Shown here piece by piece: positions 10,601-34,485 of a stretch of 64,000 bases of DNA. Position 1 is the first letter of the stretch. The number at the start of each line of letters is the position of its first letter. Position numbers and translations under genes: made by a program. The notes beneath the pieces were generated by a model. The model saw nothing but the letters and a program-made list of their open reading frames with translations. It ran no database searches and was not told the origin of the DNA. Source of the DNA: Amborella trichopoda. Its lineage: Eukaryota > Streptophyta > Magnoliopsida > Amborellales > Amborellaceae. The DNA is taken from positions 4,743,730-4,807,729 of the forward strand of contig NW_006499897.1 in the NCBI RefSeq assembly GCF_000471905.2. Direction: 5' to 3'.

Positions 10601-12859
10601 GAGTGGATCCACAGCAAGGGGGGGAAGAAGAGGATGGATTGGGTGGGGAGGTTGAGGGTGGCCAAGGGGCTGGTGGAGGGGGTGGAGTATTTGCACCATG
10701 ACTGTGTGCCGAGGATTGTTCACAGGGATATTAAGTCCAGCAATGTGCTGATCGATGGGGATGGGGAGGCACATTTGGGGGACTTTGGGCTCGCCAAAGT
10801 GGTGGAGGACACTGTGGACTCCATGGGCGCCACTGAGTCTACTTCACACTTTGCTGGGTCCTATGGCTACATGGCTCCTGGTTAGTCTCTCTCTGTCCCT
10901 CTTATAGAGCGTCGCTCTAAAAGCTTTCTCTGAGGTCTTAGTACTCTCTCTCTTGTCTCTCTCCAAGTTTTTTCTCTTTTAATTGTATTTCTCAAGAGAA
11001 CTCTCTCTCAACTGTGCGTCTTTAGAGCAGTCTCTCTCTAAGGTCTTGCTATTACAGTATCTCTCTCTCTAATAGTCTCTTGATGTGTTGGTAGGGTGGC
11101 AACGGGTCAGGTATGGGTTGGGTCCGGCTGGACCCAAACCCGATCTTGAATAGTATTCAGGTCTAAATTTTGGACCTGCATCCGGACCCAAGGTTGGTAT
11201 ACGGGTCCATTGCCACCCCTATGTGTTGGTTCTCCCATTTGTGTCTCTCTCTACAGTACGTTTCTTCTCTATTCCCCCTCTTCCTCTCTCTTCTGTCCTC
11301 TCTCTTCTGTCACCTGTGGCACACATTCCCCTCACATTTTTTGAAAAGAAGTGTTTTGAAAGGCCGTATTTTTTAGTTGGACCGTCGATTTAAATGTAAA
11401 ATTTGAACTATATGTTCACAATTTTTTTTTTTTTTTTTTTTTAAGTTTTATCTAATATTGTCCTGAACCTTTTACCCTTACTATATATATATATATAAAC
11501 CTTTATTTTTATTGTTAATTTTTTAATTTTATTTTTTTATTTAGATCATTGATCCAATGATATAGGAATGATCAGAATTACCGATCCGGACAATCCAGAT
11601 CAAGATCAAGGGTGGACAATCCGCTTCATTAATTCATTTTTCAAACACTTTCAAAGTTTCATGGAAAGTAGTCAATCCTTTCTCACTCCTAATTGAAAAC
11701 TTCTCTCAAAAAAGGGCTGCTTCTCTTTCTACCTTCGGATTGCCCTCTCTCTCTCTAAACGTTCTTTCTCTCTCCTCTCTCTCTCAAATGATGCCTGGTG
11801 TGTCGTTTTCTATAGGCTATATTCTCTTATCTATAAACAATTGACAAAAACATAATCTATAAGTTCTTTTAGTTATATGCTGACTTTTGTGATTAGATTA
11901 AGAGGATAACCTAAAAGCCTTGATAATCGTTGACATGAATTTGGTCGTCTTCCGCTTGTTGTGTTATGATCCCTTTACCTTTACATTTTCAATCGCTCTT
12001 AAAAAATGCATTCTTTTCTACACAAATTCCTTTGTGCAATATTTAAAACGGTTTTTCACCTGTTACGAGCGGAATCTGCTAACGTGCTTGACCTTTGTTA
12101 TGCTATTCCAAAACGTATTGAATATTTTTATCTAGGGTTTAGATTGAGAATACCTCGAGGATTGACACTATTTGAAGATTTATTAAATGCCAAGGGTGAC
12201 TACTTATAAAGGAATAAATTTTAGGGTTTGTATATAATGAGACCTTTTGCTTTTGACATGACGAGGTCACAATTATTTACAACCATCTTATGTAAAATCT
12301 ATTAGTTTGGGTATGTCATAAAGTTCGAGATAGACATTATGGTAGTAAAGCTGCACATCAAAATCCTGCGAGAAGATTGAACTATAATAATGAAAATCTC
12401 TCAAATTGATCATCTCGACTTTAATAATTATGAATCTAAAAAATAGATTTTTAGTCAATTCTAAATGTATTGTGGGTTGTTATACCATTCCTTACAGAGT
12501 ATGCCTACTCTCTACGGGCGACCGAGAAGAGCGATGTATATAGTGTCGGGATCGTGTTGATGGAGCTCGTGACTGGGAAGATGCCTATTGACTCAAGCTT
12601 GCCCGAAGGCATGGGCATAGTTCAGTGGATTGGACACTGTCTAGCAAGCCCAAGCCCAACTCATGAGGAGGTTTTGGATTCCTCACTTAGACCTCTCACC
12701 TCGTCAGAGGAGTCTGCAATATTTGAGGTCCTTCAAATTGCCATGGAATGCACAAGGCTCATGCCGGTTGATCGCCCGACTGCTCGACAAGTCTCGGACA
12801 AGCTGACGCGAATTTGTTGCAACACAGATAGAAGTGTCACCTCACACAAGAAGGCCTGA
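7535..12859 (+). CDS. GSO1: LRR receptor-like kinase, GSO1/GSO2 class
   Basis: Exons 7535-10880 and 12498-12859 (GT-AG; the intron splits the Glu codon of the APE motif) give 1,235 residues, close to Arabidopsis GSO1. In order: a Leu-rich signal peptide (1-25), an N-terminal LRR cap with a WxGVTC motif, about 32 LRRs, a membrane helix near 873-898, and a kinase with the GxGGSG loop near 945, the AVKK lysine near 967, HRD near 1063 and DFG near 1083. All catalytic motifs are present, so it should be an active RD kinase. GSO1/SGN3 and GSO2 bind CIF/TWS-type sulfated peptides at the plasma membrane and control Casparian-strip and embryonic cuticle integrity; that role is inferred. The ATG at 7535 has A at -3 and G at +4 and puts the signal peptide at the N-terminus. 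An in-frame ATG at 7457 would add 26 residues. GSO1 and GSO2 cannot be told apart here. Confidence 0.93.
11092..11221. mobile_element. Complete hAT MITE inside the GSO-like intron
   Basis: A 130-bp element starting TAGGGTGGCAACGGGTC and ending GGGTCCATTGCCACCCCTA, the inverted counterpart. It is flanked by a perfect 8-bp duplication, tgtgttgg (11084-11091 and 11222-11229), diagnostic of hAT insertion. It is far too short to encode a transposase. The perfect duplication suggests it is among the younger insertions here. Related but decayed copies lie at 933 and 61496. Confidence 0.9.
12230..12345. mobile_element. Partial family B MITE
   Basis: It starts GTATATAATGAGACC, the family B end, and runs through the arm to 'gtatgtcataaagttcgag', the inverse of the centre seen at 5549-5755. 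The second arm is missing. It lies about 150 bp upstream of the exon 2 acceptor of the receptor-kinase gene. Confidence 0.45.
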
Positions 12860-13075
12860 TTGGAGCTCCCTTTTCATGAATGCTTCCTTCTCTGTCCTTT
12901 CTGTCTCTAATGTCTTGCTAATTTTCTTTCATGTACACAGTAGAGAGATTGGCCCAGATTTTGTCTCACATATAACCTATTTGTGACTTGCATTGTTTTG
13001 TTGTACCCTTGAATGGGAGAGATTATTTTGGTAAATGAAAGAAATGTGTTTTAATCCTTGTTTTATTAAGGGATT
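12860..13075 (+). other. 3' flank of the GSO-like gene
   Basis: Presumed 3' UTR and flank. There is no exact AATAAA. Near-matches such as aatgaaa near 13036 and T-rich stretches could serve for polyadenylation, but the end cannot be placed. Confidence 0.35.
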
Positions 13076-13279
13076 GTATAATATCAGACTATTTACCTTT
13101 GTTATAAGGAGGTCAGAAATACCCTTAGCCATCTCATTTCAAATTGCACAGCCGTGGTGTCACAAATTTTGAACCTAGTCAATGATACAGTCAGTGATAC
13201 AACACAACTATCCGATTTGAAATCCGAGGGACAAGAATAATTATGACCTTGTACTAAAAATAAATGGTCTCTTGATAGG
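13076..13279. mobile_element. MITE, family B
   Basis: A 204-bp foldback. The left end GTATAATATCAGACTATTTA and the inverse of the right end, CTATCAAGAGACCATTTA, match the ends of the copy at 5549-5755. Both arms continue into a 'tttcaaat' segment. Confidence 0.6.
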
Positions 13280-14134
13280 TATTTCCTTTCAGTACAATTT
13301 GAGAAAGATTCATATTGAGTGTATGACCCTAATGGTCAAATATAATGCAATAAGGTTTACCAAATTGCCTTTGTTATACAACATTATCCATGAAAACCAA
13401 TTTATAGATGAGAGAATGCTTGAAGATTTGAGGTTGAGGATATGGGAATATCCTTATTCATTTCTTTCCTAATTATAGGAGCAAAAGAGCATATGGTTCC
13501 ATTCCTCACATAAAATATAAAAAATTCAAGAATGATTTAAAGCTTTCAAAACATCATTTTCTAATTGCTTCATGCATAGTCCTCTAAATGCACTCTCCTT
13601 TCGTAAAAACATATTCAGCTCTTGCCAGTTTTTATTTACTTACCATGTGCTATGGGAATGAAGGTAGTTTCTCAAAAAAATAATCTAAGAAGATGGAGTT
13701 TACCAAATAAATTTCCTGAATAGTTGTCACCTAAACCAATTTTTTAAGACCTGGAATTCAATTTTCAATTGCCCACGCATTGTAACGATCCAGACTAGAT
13801 ATGCAATCTAGATCGGCTAAATCATCAAAAGATGAGTAAAGGTGGTGATAATGGTACTGAACCCATTGCTATATGACTAAAACCTTAGGAAGTTAGTTAT
13901 TCGACCCCAAATATGATATTTCCATAGGTCAAAAGTCACTTTTCATTTATAACGAATGATTTCATCGGTTAAGCCTTCTTAACGGACGGCGGATCTAAAT
14001 CCGATGAATTTTGAATTGAAGACATATAGTGACCAACAATTGTCATCTGCGAAGTTTCACCTTGAATGAATATGATATGATGAGGATTTTATAGGTTCGG
14101 CTGTTCAAGAACTTTTAACTGACGAAGTCCCTAA
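13280..14134. other. Gene-free interval
   Basis: AT-rich intergenic sequence. The only ORF near 66 codons (13272-13472) has no recognisable domain. No repeat ends identified. Confidence 0.5.
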
Positions 14135-14412
14135 GAACTTGTCAGACTTATATCCAAACTACTCCTAAATAGGGTGAGGATACATGTATTGGCCTTAGGA
14201 TCATTGATCCCATGATCTCCATTTGAGATTTGTGAGAGTCCTTGAGTATATTCGACTGTTTCAGTCCCTTTAAACTAATGAAATTGCTCAAAATTTACCA
14301 ACTTATAACCAAACTTCTCCTAAATAAAGTGAAGAGGCATGTAATGGCCCTAGGATCATTAATCCCACAGTTTGGTCTCAAAATGAGATTTGTGGCAATC
14401 CTTGAGTATATA
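14135..14412. repeat. Degenerate 160-bp tandem duplication
   Basis: Two units, about 14135-14252 and 14295-14412, share 'cctaaata.ggtga', 'aggatcatt.atccca', 'gagatttgtg' and 'ccttgagtatat' in the same order and spacing. They are clearly diverged, so the duplication is old. Confidence 0.6.
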
Positions 14413-14429
14413 CAATAGTTAAGATAAAT

Positions 14430-14645
14430 TGAAAAAAAAGGAGAGAGGTTTGAAGAGAAACACGGGAAGAGAGAGAAGGAGGTTTAGAAAGGAATAAAAA
14501 AAAAGGTCTTTATTAGGTTAAAAAGATGGGGTAAAGTTGATCTAGGGGGTTAGGAGATATGACATATGGGATCTCTATATTTTGAAACATTGGGTTTGTT
14601 GAGAAATGAAACCTAAAAAAATGGTGTACAGAGATATTTTTGCTT
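14430..14645. mobile_element. Half-copy of foldback MITE family F
   Basis: The GA-rich block, then 'tctttattaggttaaaaaga', 'gtaaagttgatctagggggt' and 'taggagatat', follow the order of the right arm of the complete foldback at 60794-61282. No matching left arm is visible upstream, so this is a solo arm. Confidence 0.5.
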
Positions 14646-14954
14646 TTAATAAACCAACTTTATTACTTATTGTTCTCAACTTCTTATTTAAACCACCTAC
14701 AGGAACCTTTATCGCCTGGTATTCTCATCTTCTTCTTTGGATCACCTCCAAAACCTCTACATAAAGAGCTTTGCTTTCTTTCTCTTTTTCTTTTTTTCTT
14801 TTAAGGAGTTGAAAGAAAACAATGGATATACCTTTGCTTTTCGATCTCCATTTCGCACAGAAAGCAAACCATGCATTTAACATTAAGGCTACTCACAAAA
14901 CCAAATGAAAATGACCATAAGTGATTTTTTCTTTTGAAATGGAAATATTTTAAG

Positions 14955-15350
14955 GGTGCAGCTGACATACGGATGCATTCGTAGCTGTAGAGGTAAGGTG
15001 CACCTTCAAAATTTATCACGGTATATAATTTTGATGTAAAATGTTTTTAGAATTATCTCAAAATCTATTTTTATATATAATTATAAAATTATAAATTTAA
15101 AAAATAGTTAAAATCAAGTCGATCTATAAACATATGAAAATCTTGAAAATGGACGGTGTACATAATATGTTGTAAAATGGATTATTTCTGAGACTTAAAA
15201 TCTTTTTATTTTTCATGGTCATACATCTCAATGTTGAGATGATCAATCAAAGGGTTTTTCAACATTAAAACTACCTTTTCTGATGGATTTTTGAGATGCA
15301 TCCGTAGTTCTACATTATAAGGTTGCATCCTTAAATAAATTTTTTCTATA
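14955..15350. mobile_element. MITE, family A
   Basis: About 395 bp. The left end begins GGGTGCAGCTGACATACGGA and the right end contains GAGATGCATCCGTAGTTC then GGTTGCATCCTTAAATAAA, partial inverted counterparts. The body carries the family core (gatctataaacatatgaaaa, cttgaaaatggacgg). It is closest to the copy at 41289-41655. No target duplication is resolved. Confidence 0.6.
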
Positions 15351-16396
15351 TTTTAATATCATGCTTTTCAAGCACACAAAAGTTTTTAGCATCTTTCTAT
15401 GTGATTCCTCCCCGTACAAACATACAAAGCCATAGCCAAGTAGGTCAACTAAAAGTTACTCAACGATCTTTTAATCATATTCAAGATTTTGTTAGGTTAT
15501 TCTCTTTTATAGATTATTTTCTTAACCTACTTAATATTTACAGTACGCCCAATATTCTTGCTTTTTAGTGCAAATTTTTTTAAGTGGGACATTTTTTGCC
15601 ACTAGTGAGATGTAAAATAAATATTTGTAGAAGTAGACAATGAAATTTTATCCGTTGAGAAATCAGTTAATAGTCATTGTCGATGATTTATACCCCATGC
15701 GGATGATGTTAAGTCCCATATTATAGATGTCATTCCAACCATAGTTAATAAAAACTATTTTCTCCAACATGAATTTAAATTTTAGCCTTGATTAATTATT
15801 TAATACTATATAAAGTGTCAAAAAGTATTGAGCAGGTCTAGAATATTCGTTATAAAGAGAACATCCTAATAGAACTCATTTAAATTCGATATGTTTTTTG
15901 TAGAGCTAATATACTTTCAGATTAAATTTTCATAAAAATGTATTACAAACACTTTGCTCCATATGTTCTAAATTTTTTTAAATCACTCTTTTTTCTTTTA
16001 TTGTGATCACTTTTGCGCTTTCGACAATTTCCATATACACTATCTTGGCTGAGAAAGAAACAATCAGACGTTCAAGGATCTCACCTCAAATCCTGATTCG
16101 CTTAAGAGTAAGATTGGAGCGTTTGTAATATTGAGGACTAGGTTGATAAAGGAGTTCTCTAGGTTCTCCTTTGCCAATTCTCATGGCAAGTTCTGAGTGA
16201 TAGCCCACAACCGATAAGAGTAACTCGCCACTTATCAAGCTTAATTTTGATGGAAGCTCAAAAAAAACCAAGACCATTTGAATGGTTGGCTTAATGATCA
16301 TGATAAGAAACTTAACCTAATCATTTCTAGGGCATCCTCTTGGATTCATCAAGATGGATAAGGTCTTGCCGCATGAGTGAGATTACTAAAGGAAAA
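15351..16396. other. Gene-free interval
   Basis: AT-rich sequence with no supported gene. The 71-codon minus ORF at 16086-16301 shows no recognised domain. Confidence 0.5.
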
Positions 16397-16610
16397 ATAT
16401 GTGAAGGGACATTTACATTTAATAGAAGGATATCATCATCATCTTGTCTGTTAGATTTGAAACTGGGTAGTTTATGAGTGTATCATTCACTAGACTCAAA
16501 GTTCAAAAAAAGTTCTCGAACTTTATGACATTCACCAAGCCATCCAATTTGATATTTAACGGCTAGTAGTAGCAATTGTGAGCTCCTTACGGTTCTTATT
16601 TAAAGAGGTC
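16397..16610. mobile_element. Decayed MITE, family B
   Basis: The left part resembles the family B end (gggacatttac.ttt) and the centre 'ttctcgaactttatgacatt' matches the family centre. The right end near 16600 is a weak inverted match. Old copy. Confidence 0.35.
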
Positions 16611-16859
16611 CAACTAAGTTAGGACTCATGAAATATTATTATACAACAGTAATGACCTATATTTTGCATGCGACAAATAGGCCAATGATAATAGTGAAAA
16701 GATTTGCCCTTTGAATGATTTTTGCAAAGTTTAGGATCAGTATTTTAAAAGTCGGTTGAGTTGTTTCGACTCCACTGAGTTACTCCGCCTCAAGCCCTCG
16801 TTGAGCCCAAATTGTCTAGTGGGGCATAGCCCAAGTTGACTTTTCAAATATTGTTTTGG

Positions 16860-17307
16860 GGGCAAGCTTTCTACGCTTTCTATGCAACATAAAACTTCTA
16901 TGCTTCCCCTATCCAACCGTCCGTTTTATACCATTTTATTTTTTATTTTTTTATACAAAACATTTTTAGACCAAAATTTGGGTGTCCAGTCTTCTCTTGG
17001 ACTCACGCCTATAAAAAAAATCAAAAAAATATTTCTATTAAAATATGAAATAACTAAAATGCCCATGACTGTTTCAAGGGTATTTTAGTCATTATATTTT
17101 ATCAAAAATATTTTTAAATATTTTATTTAGGTACACCCTATTGAAGTGATGGCACATACTAAATTTTATATTCATGTAGCCAATAAAAATAAAAAATAAA
17201 AAAAATACTATAAAGTGTCGGATCTAGATTAAATGGTTAGCAGTTCCCTTGATCTAAGGGAGAAGTATATATCTTTGCAGTAGAGGAATCATAAAAAAAC
17301 GTTTTCC
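16860..17307. mobile_element. Mutator-type MITE, family D, aged copy
   Basis: About 448 bp. The left end GGGCAAGCTTTCTACGC, followed by 'aaaacttctatgcttcccc' and 'ccaaccgtccg', matches the arm of the element at 78-589. The inverse of the right end, GGAAAACGTTTTTTTATG, is the degraded partner. Flanking 9-mers ttgttttgg (16851-16859) and ttgtctagg (17308-17316) agree at 7 of 9 positions. Confidence 0.55.
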
Positions 17308-17316
17308 TTGTCTAGG

Positions 17317-17929
17317 AGAGCATATCTCCATGAGGTACTATTTTACCATGTCAAACTGGATTCAATTGCTAAGAAAGGTGAAGAGAAGCACATCGTTTTG
17401 CATTACTCGTTTTTGAATCGTTTTGTAGCTCAACTTTGTAGAGGTAAGAAATATTAATCTCGTATAGTATTTATGACAATATCAATGAAAGGAAATATTG
17501 ACGTCTGAAAAAATGTAAATTAGTGGTACATTATTGAATACTTTTCATTACATTTATTTTTTAAGCGCCTCATTCTTCAAACATTTGATATTCTCAGATT
17601 ACAGCCATCCAGATTTTGACCGTCCTGTCGCCCGAGGCTTGGGTCTCACCTCTCCCTCTGTCGACCGGTAGTACACCCCAGCCGGAGCACACTGTGTATT
17701 TGCTCCTCCAAGTCCTGCAGGAACACTTTTGTCCGGAGTTAAAATTTTGGATCCACAGCAGTCACTATGAGTAAATGTTGAATCATATAACACTTGGAAT
17801 TCTTTTGATTGAAAATTTTGGAATTCACTTACGAACCATACAACTATTCTCAACAAAACTTGAATTTCAAGTGTTTAATGTAACAATTAGATCTAAGCAT
17901 TAAAAAATGGATGAATGAAGTTTCTATAA
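17317..17929. other. Gene-free interval with a GC-rich patch
   Basis: Mostly AT-rich, but about 17600-17745 is markedly GC-rich. On the minus strand it lies in an 85-codon frame ending with a basic stretch (RPKPRATGRSKSGWL). I do not recognise the peptide. It could be a fragment of a captured gene, an old exon or an organelle-derived piece. Confidence 0.4.
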
Positions 17930-18290
17930 GGCCTAGGTATTATGAAAACCAAATAAAGCATCACCTCTAATCCTTGTCTCAAAAATACTTTCGGCAACAA
18001 AAATCTTTATGATGGTTCTAAAATCAATTTCCAACTCTGATAATAAAATTTAAAACTAAAAAAATGTACAAATTTGAACACTTATTTTTAGGGAGAAATG
18101 GGCAGTCTTGATAATTTATTAAAATATACACTAGTTTTTAGGCTTGAAATCCTTTTTTTTTTTTTTAACAACAATAATGTTCAAGTCGAGATCATCAATG
18201 TAAAGGTTTTTCAATGTCTGAATCAAAATTTTCGATGAGTTATTAGGTGACGCTTTACTTATTTTGATAGATCAAACCATTTTCCTTAAA
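17930..18290. mobile_element. MITE, family A variant, first of three
   Basis: It starts with 'tctataaggcctaggtatta' and ends with 'taggtgacgctttacttatt', inverted relatives of each other. The body shares 'ctctaaaatcaatttccaac' type sequence with the next copy. It forms a head-to-tail series with 18305-18685 and 18686-19115. Confidence 0.5.
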
Positions 18291-18304
18291 AAATTAGACA
18301 ATTT

Positions 18305-18685
18305 ATAATCAATATTTTGAAAAGGGTGAGGATTTTATAAGGCCTAGGCTTTATGAAACAAAATAAAGCCTCACATTAAATCTCGTATGAAAAGGACTTT
18401 CGGCAACATAAATCTCTATGATAGCTCTAAAATCAATTTCCAACACCAATGATGAAATTCAAAACTAAAAAAACGATACAAATCTTATGGATCTATGAAT
18501 ACTTATTTTTAAGGTGAAATGGATAATCTAGATAATTTGTACAATATATAATATTTTTAGAGCTTGAAATTCTATTGTTTTTCACAACCATAATGTTCAA
18601 GCCAAGATGATCAATGTAACGGTTTTCTAAAACTTGAATTGCAATTTTAGATGAGTTATAAGGCGAGGCTTTACTTATTGGGTGC
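18305..18685. mobile_element. MITE, family A variant, second of three
   Basis: The left end 'ttataaggcctaggctttat' and the right end 'ataaggcgaggctttactta' are inverted relatives. The body parallels the preceding copy motif by motif (gatagctctaaaatcaattt, aatacttatttttaaggtg). A partial inverted copy lies at 44490-44765. Confidence 0.55.
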
Positions 18686-19115
18686 GATTTGTATAAGACC
18701 GAGAGTCTAAAGAATCAAAGTAAAGCGCACTTTCATAGTGTCAAGATATTTGGTTTTAATATTAAAAATAGTTGCGATAACCTAAAAATTCATTTTTATT
18801 TTTAATTATAAAATTTATTTTCATCTTTAGTCATAAAATTTAAAGTTTTAAAAATAATGCAGATCGAGTATATATATGAAGATTTAAACATCTTGAAAAT
18901 CGAGAGTGCAAAAACGCATAACAAGATACACTTTTTCCAAAATTTGAAATCTATTTTTTACTCTTATTCCTGCATCATGAGTTCGAAAAGATCAATTTAA
19001 AGATGTAAGATGATCAATTCAAAGATATTTGAGTCTAAAAGCAACGTCTTCTAGTAAATTTTTGAGGTGTGCCCTAATTTAATTATTTAGAGCGTCACAC
19101 TTATATATAAACTTC
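18686..19115. mobile_element. MITE, family A, third of three, upstream of CPOX
   Basis: The left end is GGGTGCGATTTGTATAAGAC. The right end contains 'gaggtgtgccctaatttaat' and 'cacacttatatataaacttc', its inverted relative. The body carries 'cttgaaaatcgagagtgc' and related core motifs. It ends about 245 bp upstream of the putative CPOX TATA box. Confidence 0.55.
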
Positions 19116-19360
19116 TTCCGTACTTATTTAGTTTTCTTGGTGGTGCTGCAGCCCTGGAAACACATTTGGCATTAATAAAAAATAAAAAAATCCTAGAGAA
19201 ACAAGGGCCTTATCCATGAAAGTAACAGTAGGAAGACTTAGCTTCATCTCCAAAACCAGGGGCTTCGCAGCCCGCAGGTTCTCTCTCTCCCCTCCCCTCC
19301 ATAAATCTAACAAAATGCACCTCTCCAAATCACAGCCTCTCTCTCTAAACTTCCGTCTCC

Positions 19361-19370
19361 CTATTTAAAC
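19361..19370 (+). promoter_or_regulatory. Putative TATA box of the CPOX gene
   Basis: CTATTTAAAC lies about 120 bp upstream of the chosen ATG, between two copies of 'aaacttccgtctccct' and within CT-rich sequence. Spacing fits a leader of roughly 85-90 nt. Position and motif only. Confidence 0.45.
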
Positions 19371-19488
19371 TTCCGTCTCCCTCTTGCCCCCCTTTCTCTT
19401 ATTTCAATTCCTCATCAGTTGCAGAGAATCTATCTCTCTCTTGTTGCGCACAAATCATCTTTCTCTTACAACTCGCAGAGGCCTTAAA

Positions 19489-32063
<12,575 letters not shown>

Positions 32064-32278
32064 CATCCCTTGCAAGCAATGTTTGTTGGTATTCTTTTCT
32101 CAACTGAATCTCACCCATGTTTTGTAGCTAGAGCAGGAGGACTTCAGTGCATAATTTTCATGAGTAGGTCTTGTGATTTTCTGTAGCGGGGCTTCTTGTT
32201 TTATTCCAACCCTAATTTGTATTATCATTGATGTCCTTTCTGATGTTAGATCTTACTGAGGATATTGTATTGCAAATT

Positions 32279-32284
32279 AATAAA
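32279..32284 (+). terminator. Putative CPOX polyadenylation signal
   Basis: An exact AATAAA 216 bp after the CPOX stop codon, in a T-rich context typical of a plant 3' UTR. Confidence 0.5.
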
Positions 32285-34147
32285 CACCAATTCTGTGTGT
32301 TCCAAAGAGACTCAATGATTCCCTTGGGCAGTATTTATTTATCTATTTATTTATCTTAGGGAAATATCAAGAAAATGGTCAAACCACCTGAAGAAAATGA
32401 ATGCATTGTTAAATCAATTACCAAAGTACCAAACTATATTGGTTACTTTTAACATATCATTTCACTTAGCTCCCTTTTCAACTATTTATTACGTTCAAAA
32501 CGTTGCACAAATTACTCATTTTTTTTGGGTTCAAAACTCTAATGTAGTGGGGGATAATTAGTAATTAGCCACTTTACTCGAACCATAAATATCTCTTGAT
32601 TTCAAATTAAGTATTTATGCCTTTTGGCTCGGGTGAATTAAGTGGTATTAAATTATCGGACTGCTCTAATTTGTTTTGGGTTCCAAATTTGGAGCAAGGT
32701 TCTTTCTAATAAAGAAATATGATCTAGGTTTGGTATCCATAATAAGTATGTGTATGTAGGTTATTTGGCTCAAGTGGTTCGATTGAGTCAAATTACTAAA
32801 ATGCACTATGATTTTTCTTACCAAAGATCTTGGAAGAGGTTTCTAATTGATGTATTTTTTTTTTTTAAAAAAGTAACCATTATATTTGTTAAAATTATTT
32901 ATGTAACGAGGTTCGATTTTTTGAAGGGGGTCGACACCTTCCTTTGATAAGGGCAGTTCTAGGTACTTGAATCCTAATACCATTGTCTTATCAAAACTCT
33001 TATGAATTGGGCCAAATTAATTTGGTTTTAGATCGTAGAGAAGATCCTTAGTTGTCTAATGGTCCAAGAATTACTTAATTGTAATACACAATTTGAAAGT
33101 CATAGTCAAAACAGTAATATTTGCCAAAATTCTATTTCAGTCAATTGGATAACCCCAGTAGCATTACACAACACTATAGCGCTTCTGTTATTGTGTCGCA
33201 CAAGCCATTTTTGCCTGAACAATTTTTTCATGCGGGCTGGACCGCATTTGTACAATATGCGGTCTAAAGGTATAAAGCATCCATTTTAAAGATGGATGCA
33301 AATAGGCAGTCCATCTAAAAACGATTGTAATTGACAGTCCAAAGGTTTTTTAATATAATTATTATTTATAGTTTATAAAATTTATTTATTTATTTATATT
33401 CATGATCTCCATGTAAAATTATATATTCTCTAAAAATTAAGATCCTATTATATATCAAAAATATGTTTATTGTTAAGCCCGTATTTCTACATGTGCAGGC
33501 TTGACACATGTTAACCGCGTCCCTTTTGCCCAAATTTTCACTGGAACATTGTTTAGCAGCACCATATAAATATGTTGCACACTGTTGTGCCCAGAAATTG
33601 CCCGAAATGTGCCATATTTTGTCCATAACCGCTACATAGCTTGACTCGACTCGTTGTGTGCGATGATACATGAATTGCTCAACGATCGATGGCTCAGATT
33701 AAACTGCCACTTGGTGGATGGTGGAGGGTAGTAACAGTCCCTAAGCTCTGTTAGTTAAACTTTTTTCTCTCATTTTAGGGATTAAAATCCATGAAGTTGT
33801 TCGCAAGCCCTAGTTTGTTCCCTTTTACCATTTTGCCCTTCAAACCCTAGGAACCCTAGGCCTCCGAACCACTAACCATCCGAGACACTGCAACTTTTTG
33901 CAACTCTAGGAAACTCGATCCTGCTTCTCGATACCCAGAGCAACCCGAAATCACCATAACCTGGTCTATTGAGTGCCTTGGAAAGGACCCTAGGGCACCA
34001 TAGACATCACCTGCCTCCAAGGCTTCATGTACTCTATTGGAACTCGGCCAATGGGCATCTCTGGCTCAAGAACTCTGCAAGACCATAAGAATGGTTACCT
34101 CGCAGCGATCAATTTGACTCATGCCTCAACTCTGTACACTAAGTAGG
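32285..34147. other. Gene-free interval
   Basis: AT-rich to about 33.7 kb. About 33780-34146 is less AT-rich, with several CCCTAGG/CCTAGG words and 'ctctggctcaagaactctgc', but no frame gives a protein I recognise. It may be a decayed exon or retroelement fragment. Confidence 0.45.
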
Positions 34148-34448
34148 CTTCTATCTTTTTTTTTTCCTTTTATTTTCTTTCATTATCATCGTCAAAGCTT
34201 TTTCCCAACTATTTTCTAAGGTTGTTTAAACCTTCTTGAACCCATATCTTCTATCTTTTTTATTTTCTTTTTATTTTCTTTCATCATCATCGTCAAAGCT
34301 TTTTCCCAACTATTTTCTAAGGTTGTTTAAACCTTCTTGAACCCATATCTTCTATCTTTTTTTTTTCCTTTTATTTTCTTTCATTATCATCGTCAAAGCT
34401 TTTTCCCAACTATTTTCTAAGGTTGTTTAAACCTTCTTGAACCCATAT
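34148..34448. repeat. Three-copy 100-bp tandem repeat
   Basis: Units at 34148-34247, 34248-34348 and 34349-34448 begin CTTCTATCTTTTTT and end GAACCCATAT. They differ only in T-run length and one or two bases. The high identity points to recent expansion. Confidence 0.95.
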
Positions 34449-34457
34449 CTAATAGGG

Positions 34458-34485
34458 CCTCCCCCCCCCCCCTCCCTCCCTCCCC
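34458..34485. repeat. C-run and CCCT microsatellite
   Basis: A run of C followed by CTCCCTCCCTCCCC directly after the triplicated 100-bp repeat. Confidence 0.85.

Larger units (their letters stand above)
10881..12497 (+). other. Intron of the GSO-like gene
   Basis: A 1,617-bp phase-1 intron with donor G|gttagt and acceptor ttacag|AG. Splicing joins GYMAP to EYAYS, restoring the APE region of the kinase. It starts with CT-rich repeats, then contains a complete hAT MITE (11092-11221), a T-run near 11430, AT-rich filler and a partial family B MITE (12230-12345). The in-frame stop just after 10880 and the small ORFs inside the intron are not gene features. Confidence 0.9.

Noticed and set aside
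12385-12455. Possible family A MITE fragment just before the kinase exon 2
   Set aside because: Only one short motif (attgatcatctcgac) matches; too little to call.
19384-19488. Longer N-terminus of coproporphyrinogen oxidase
   Set aside because: The frame opens with TTG, not ATG, just downstream of the likely TATA region. The ATG at 19489 gives a normal transit peptide and length.
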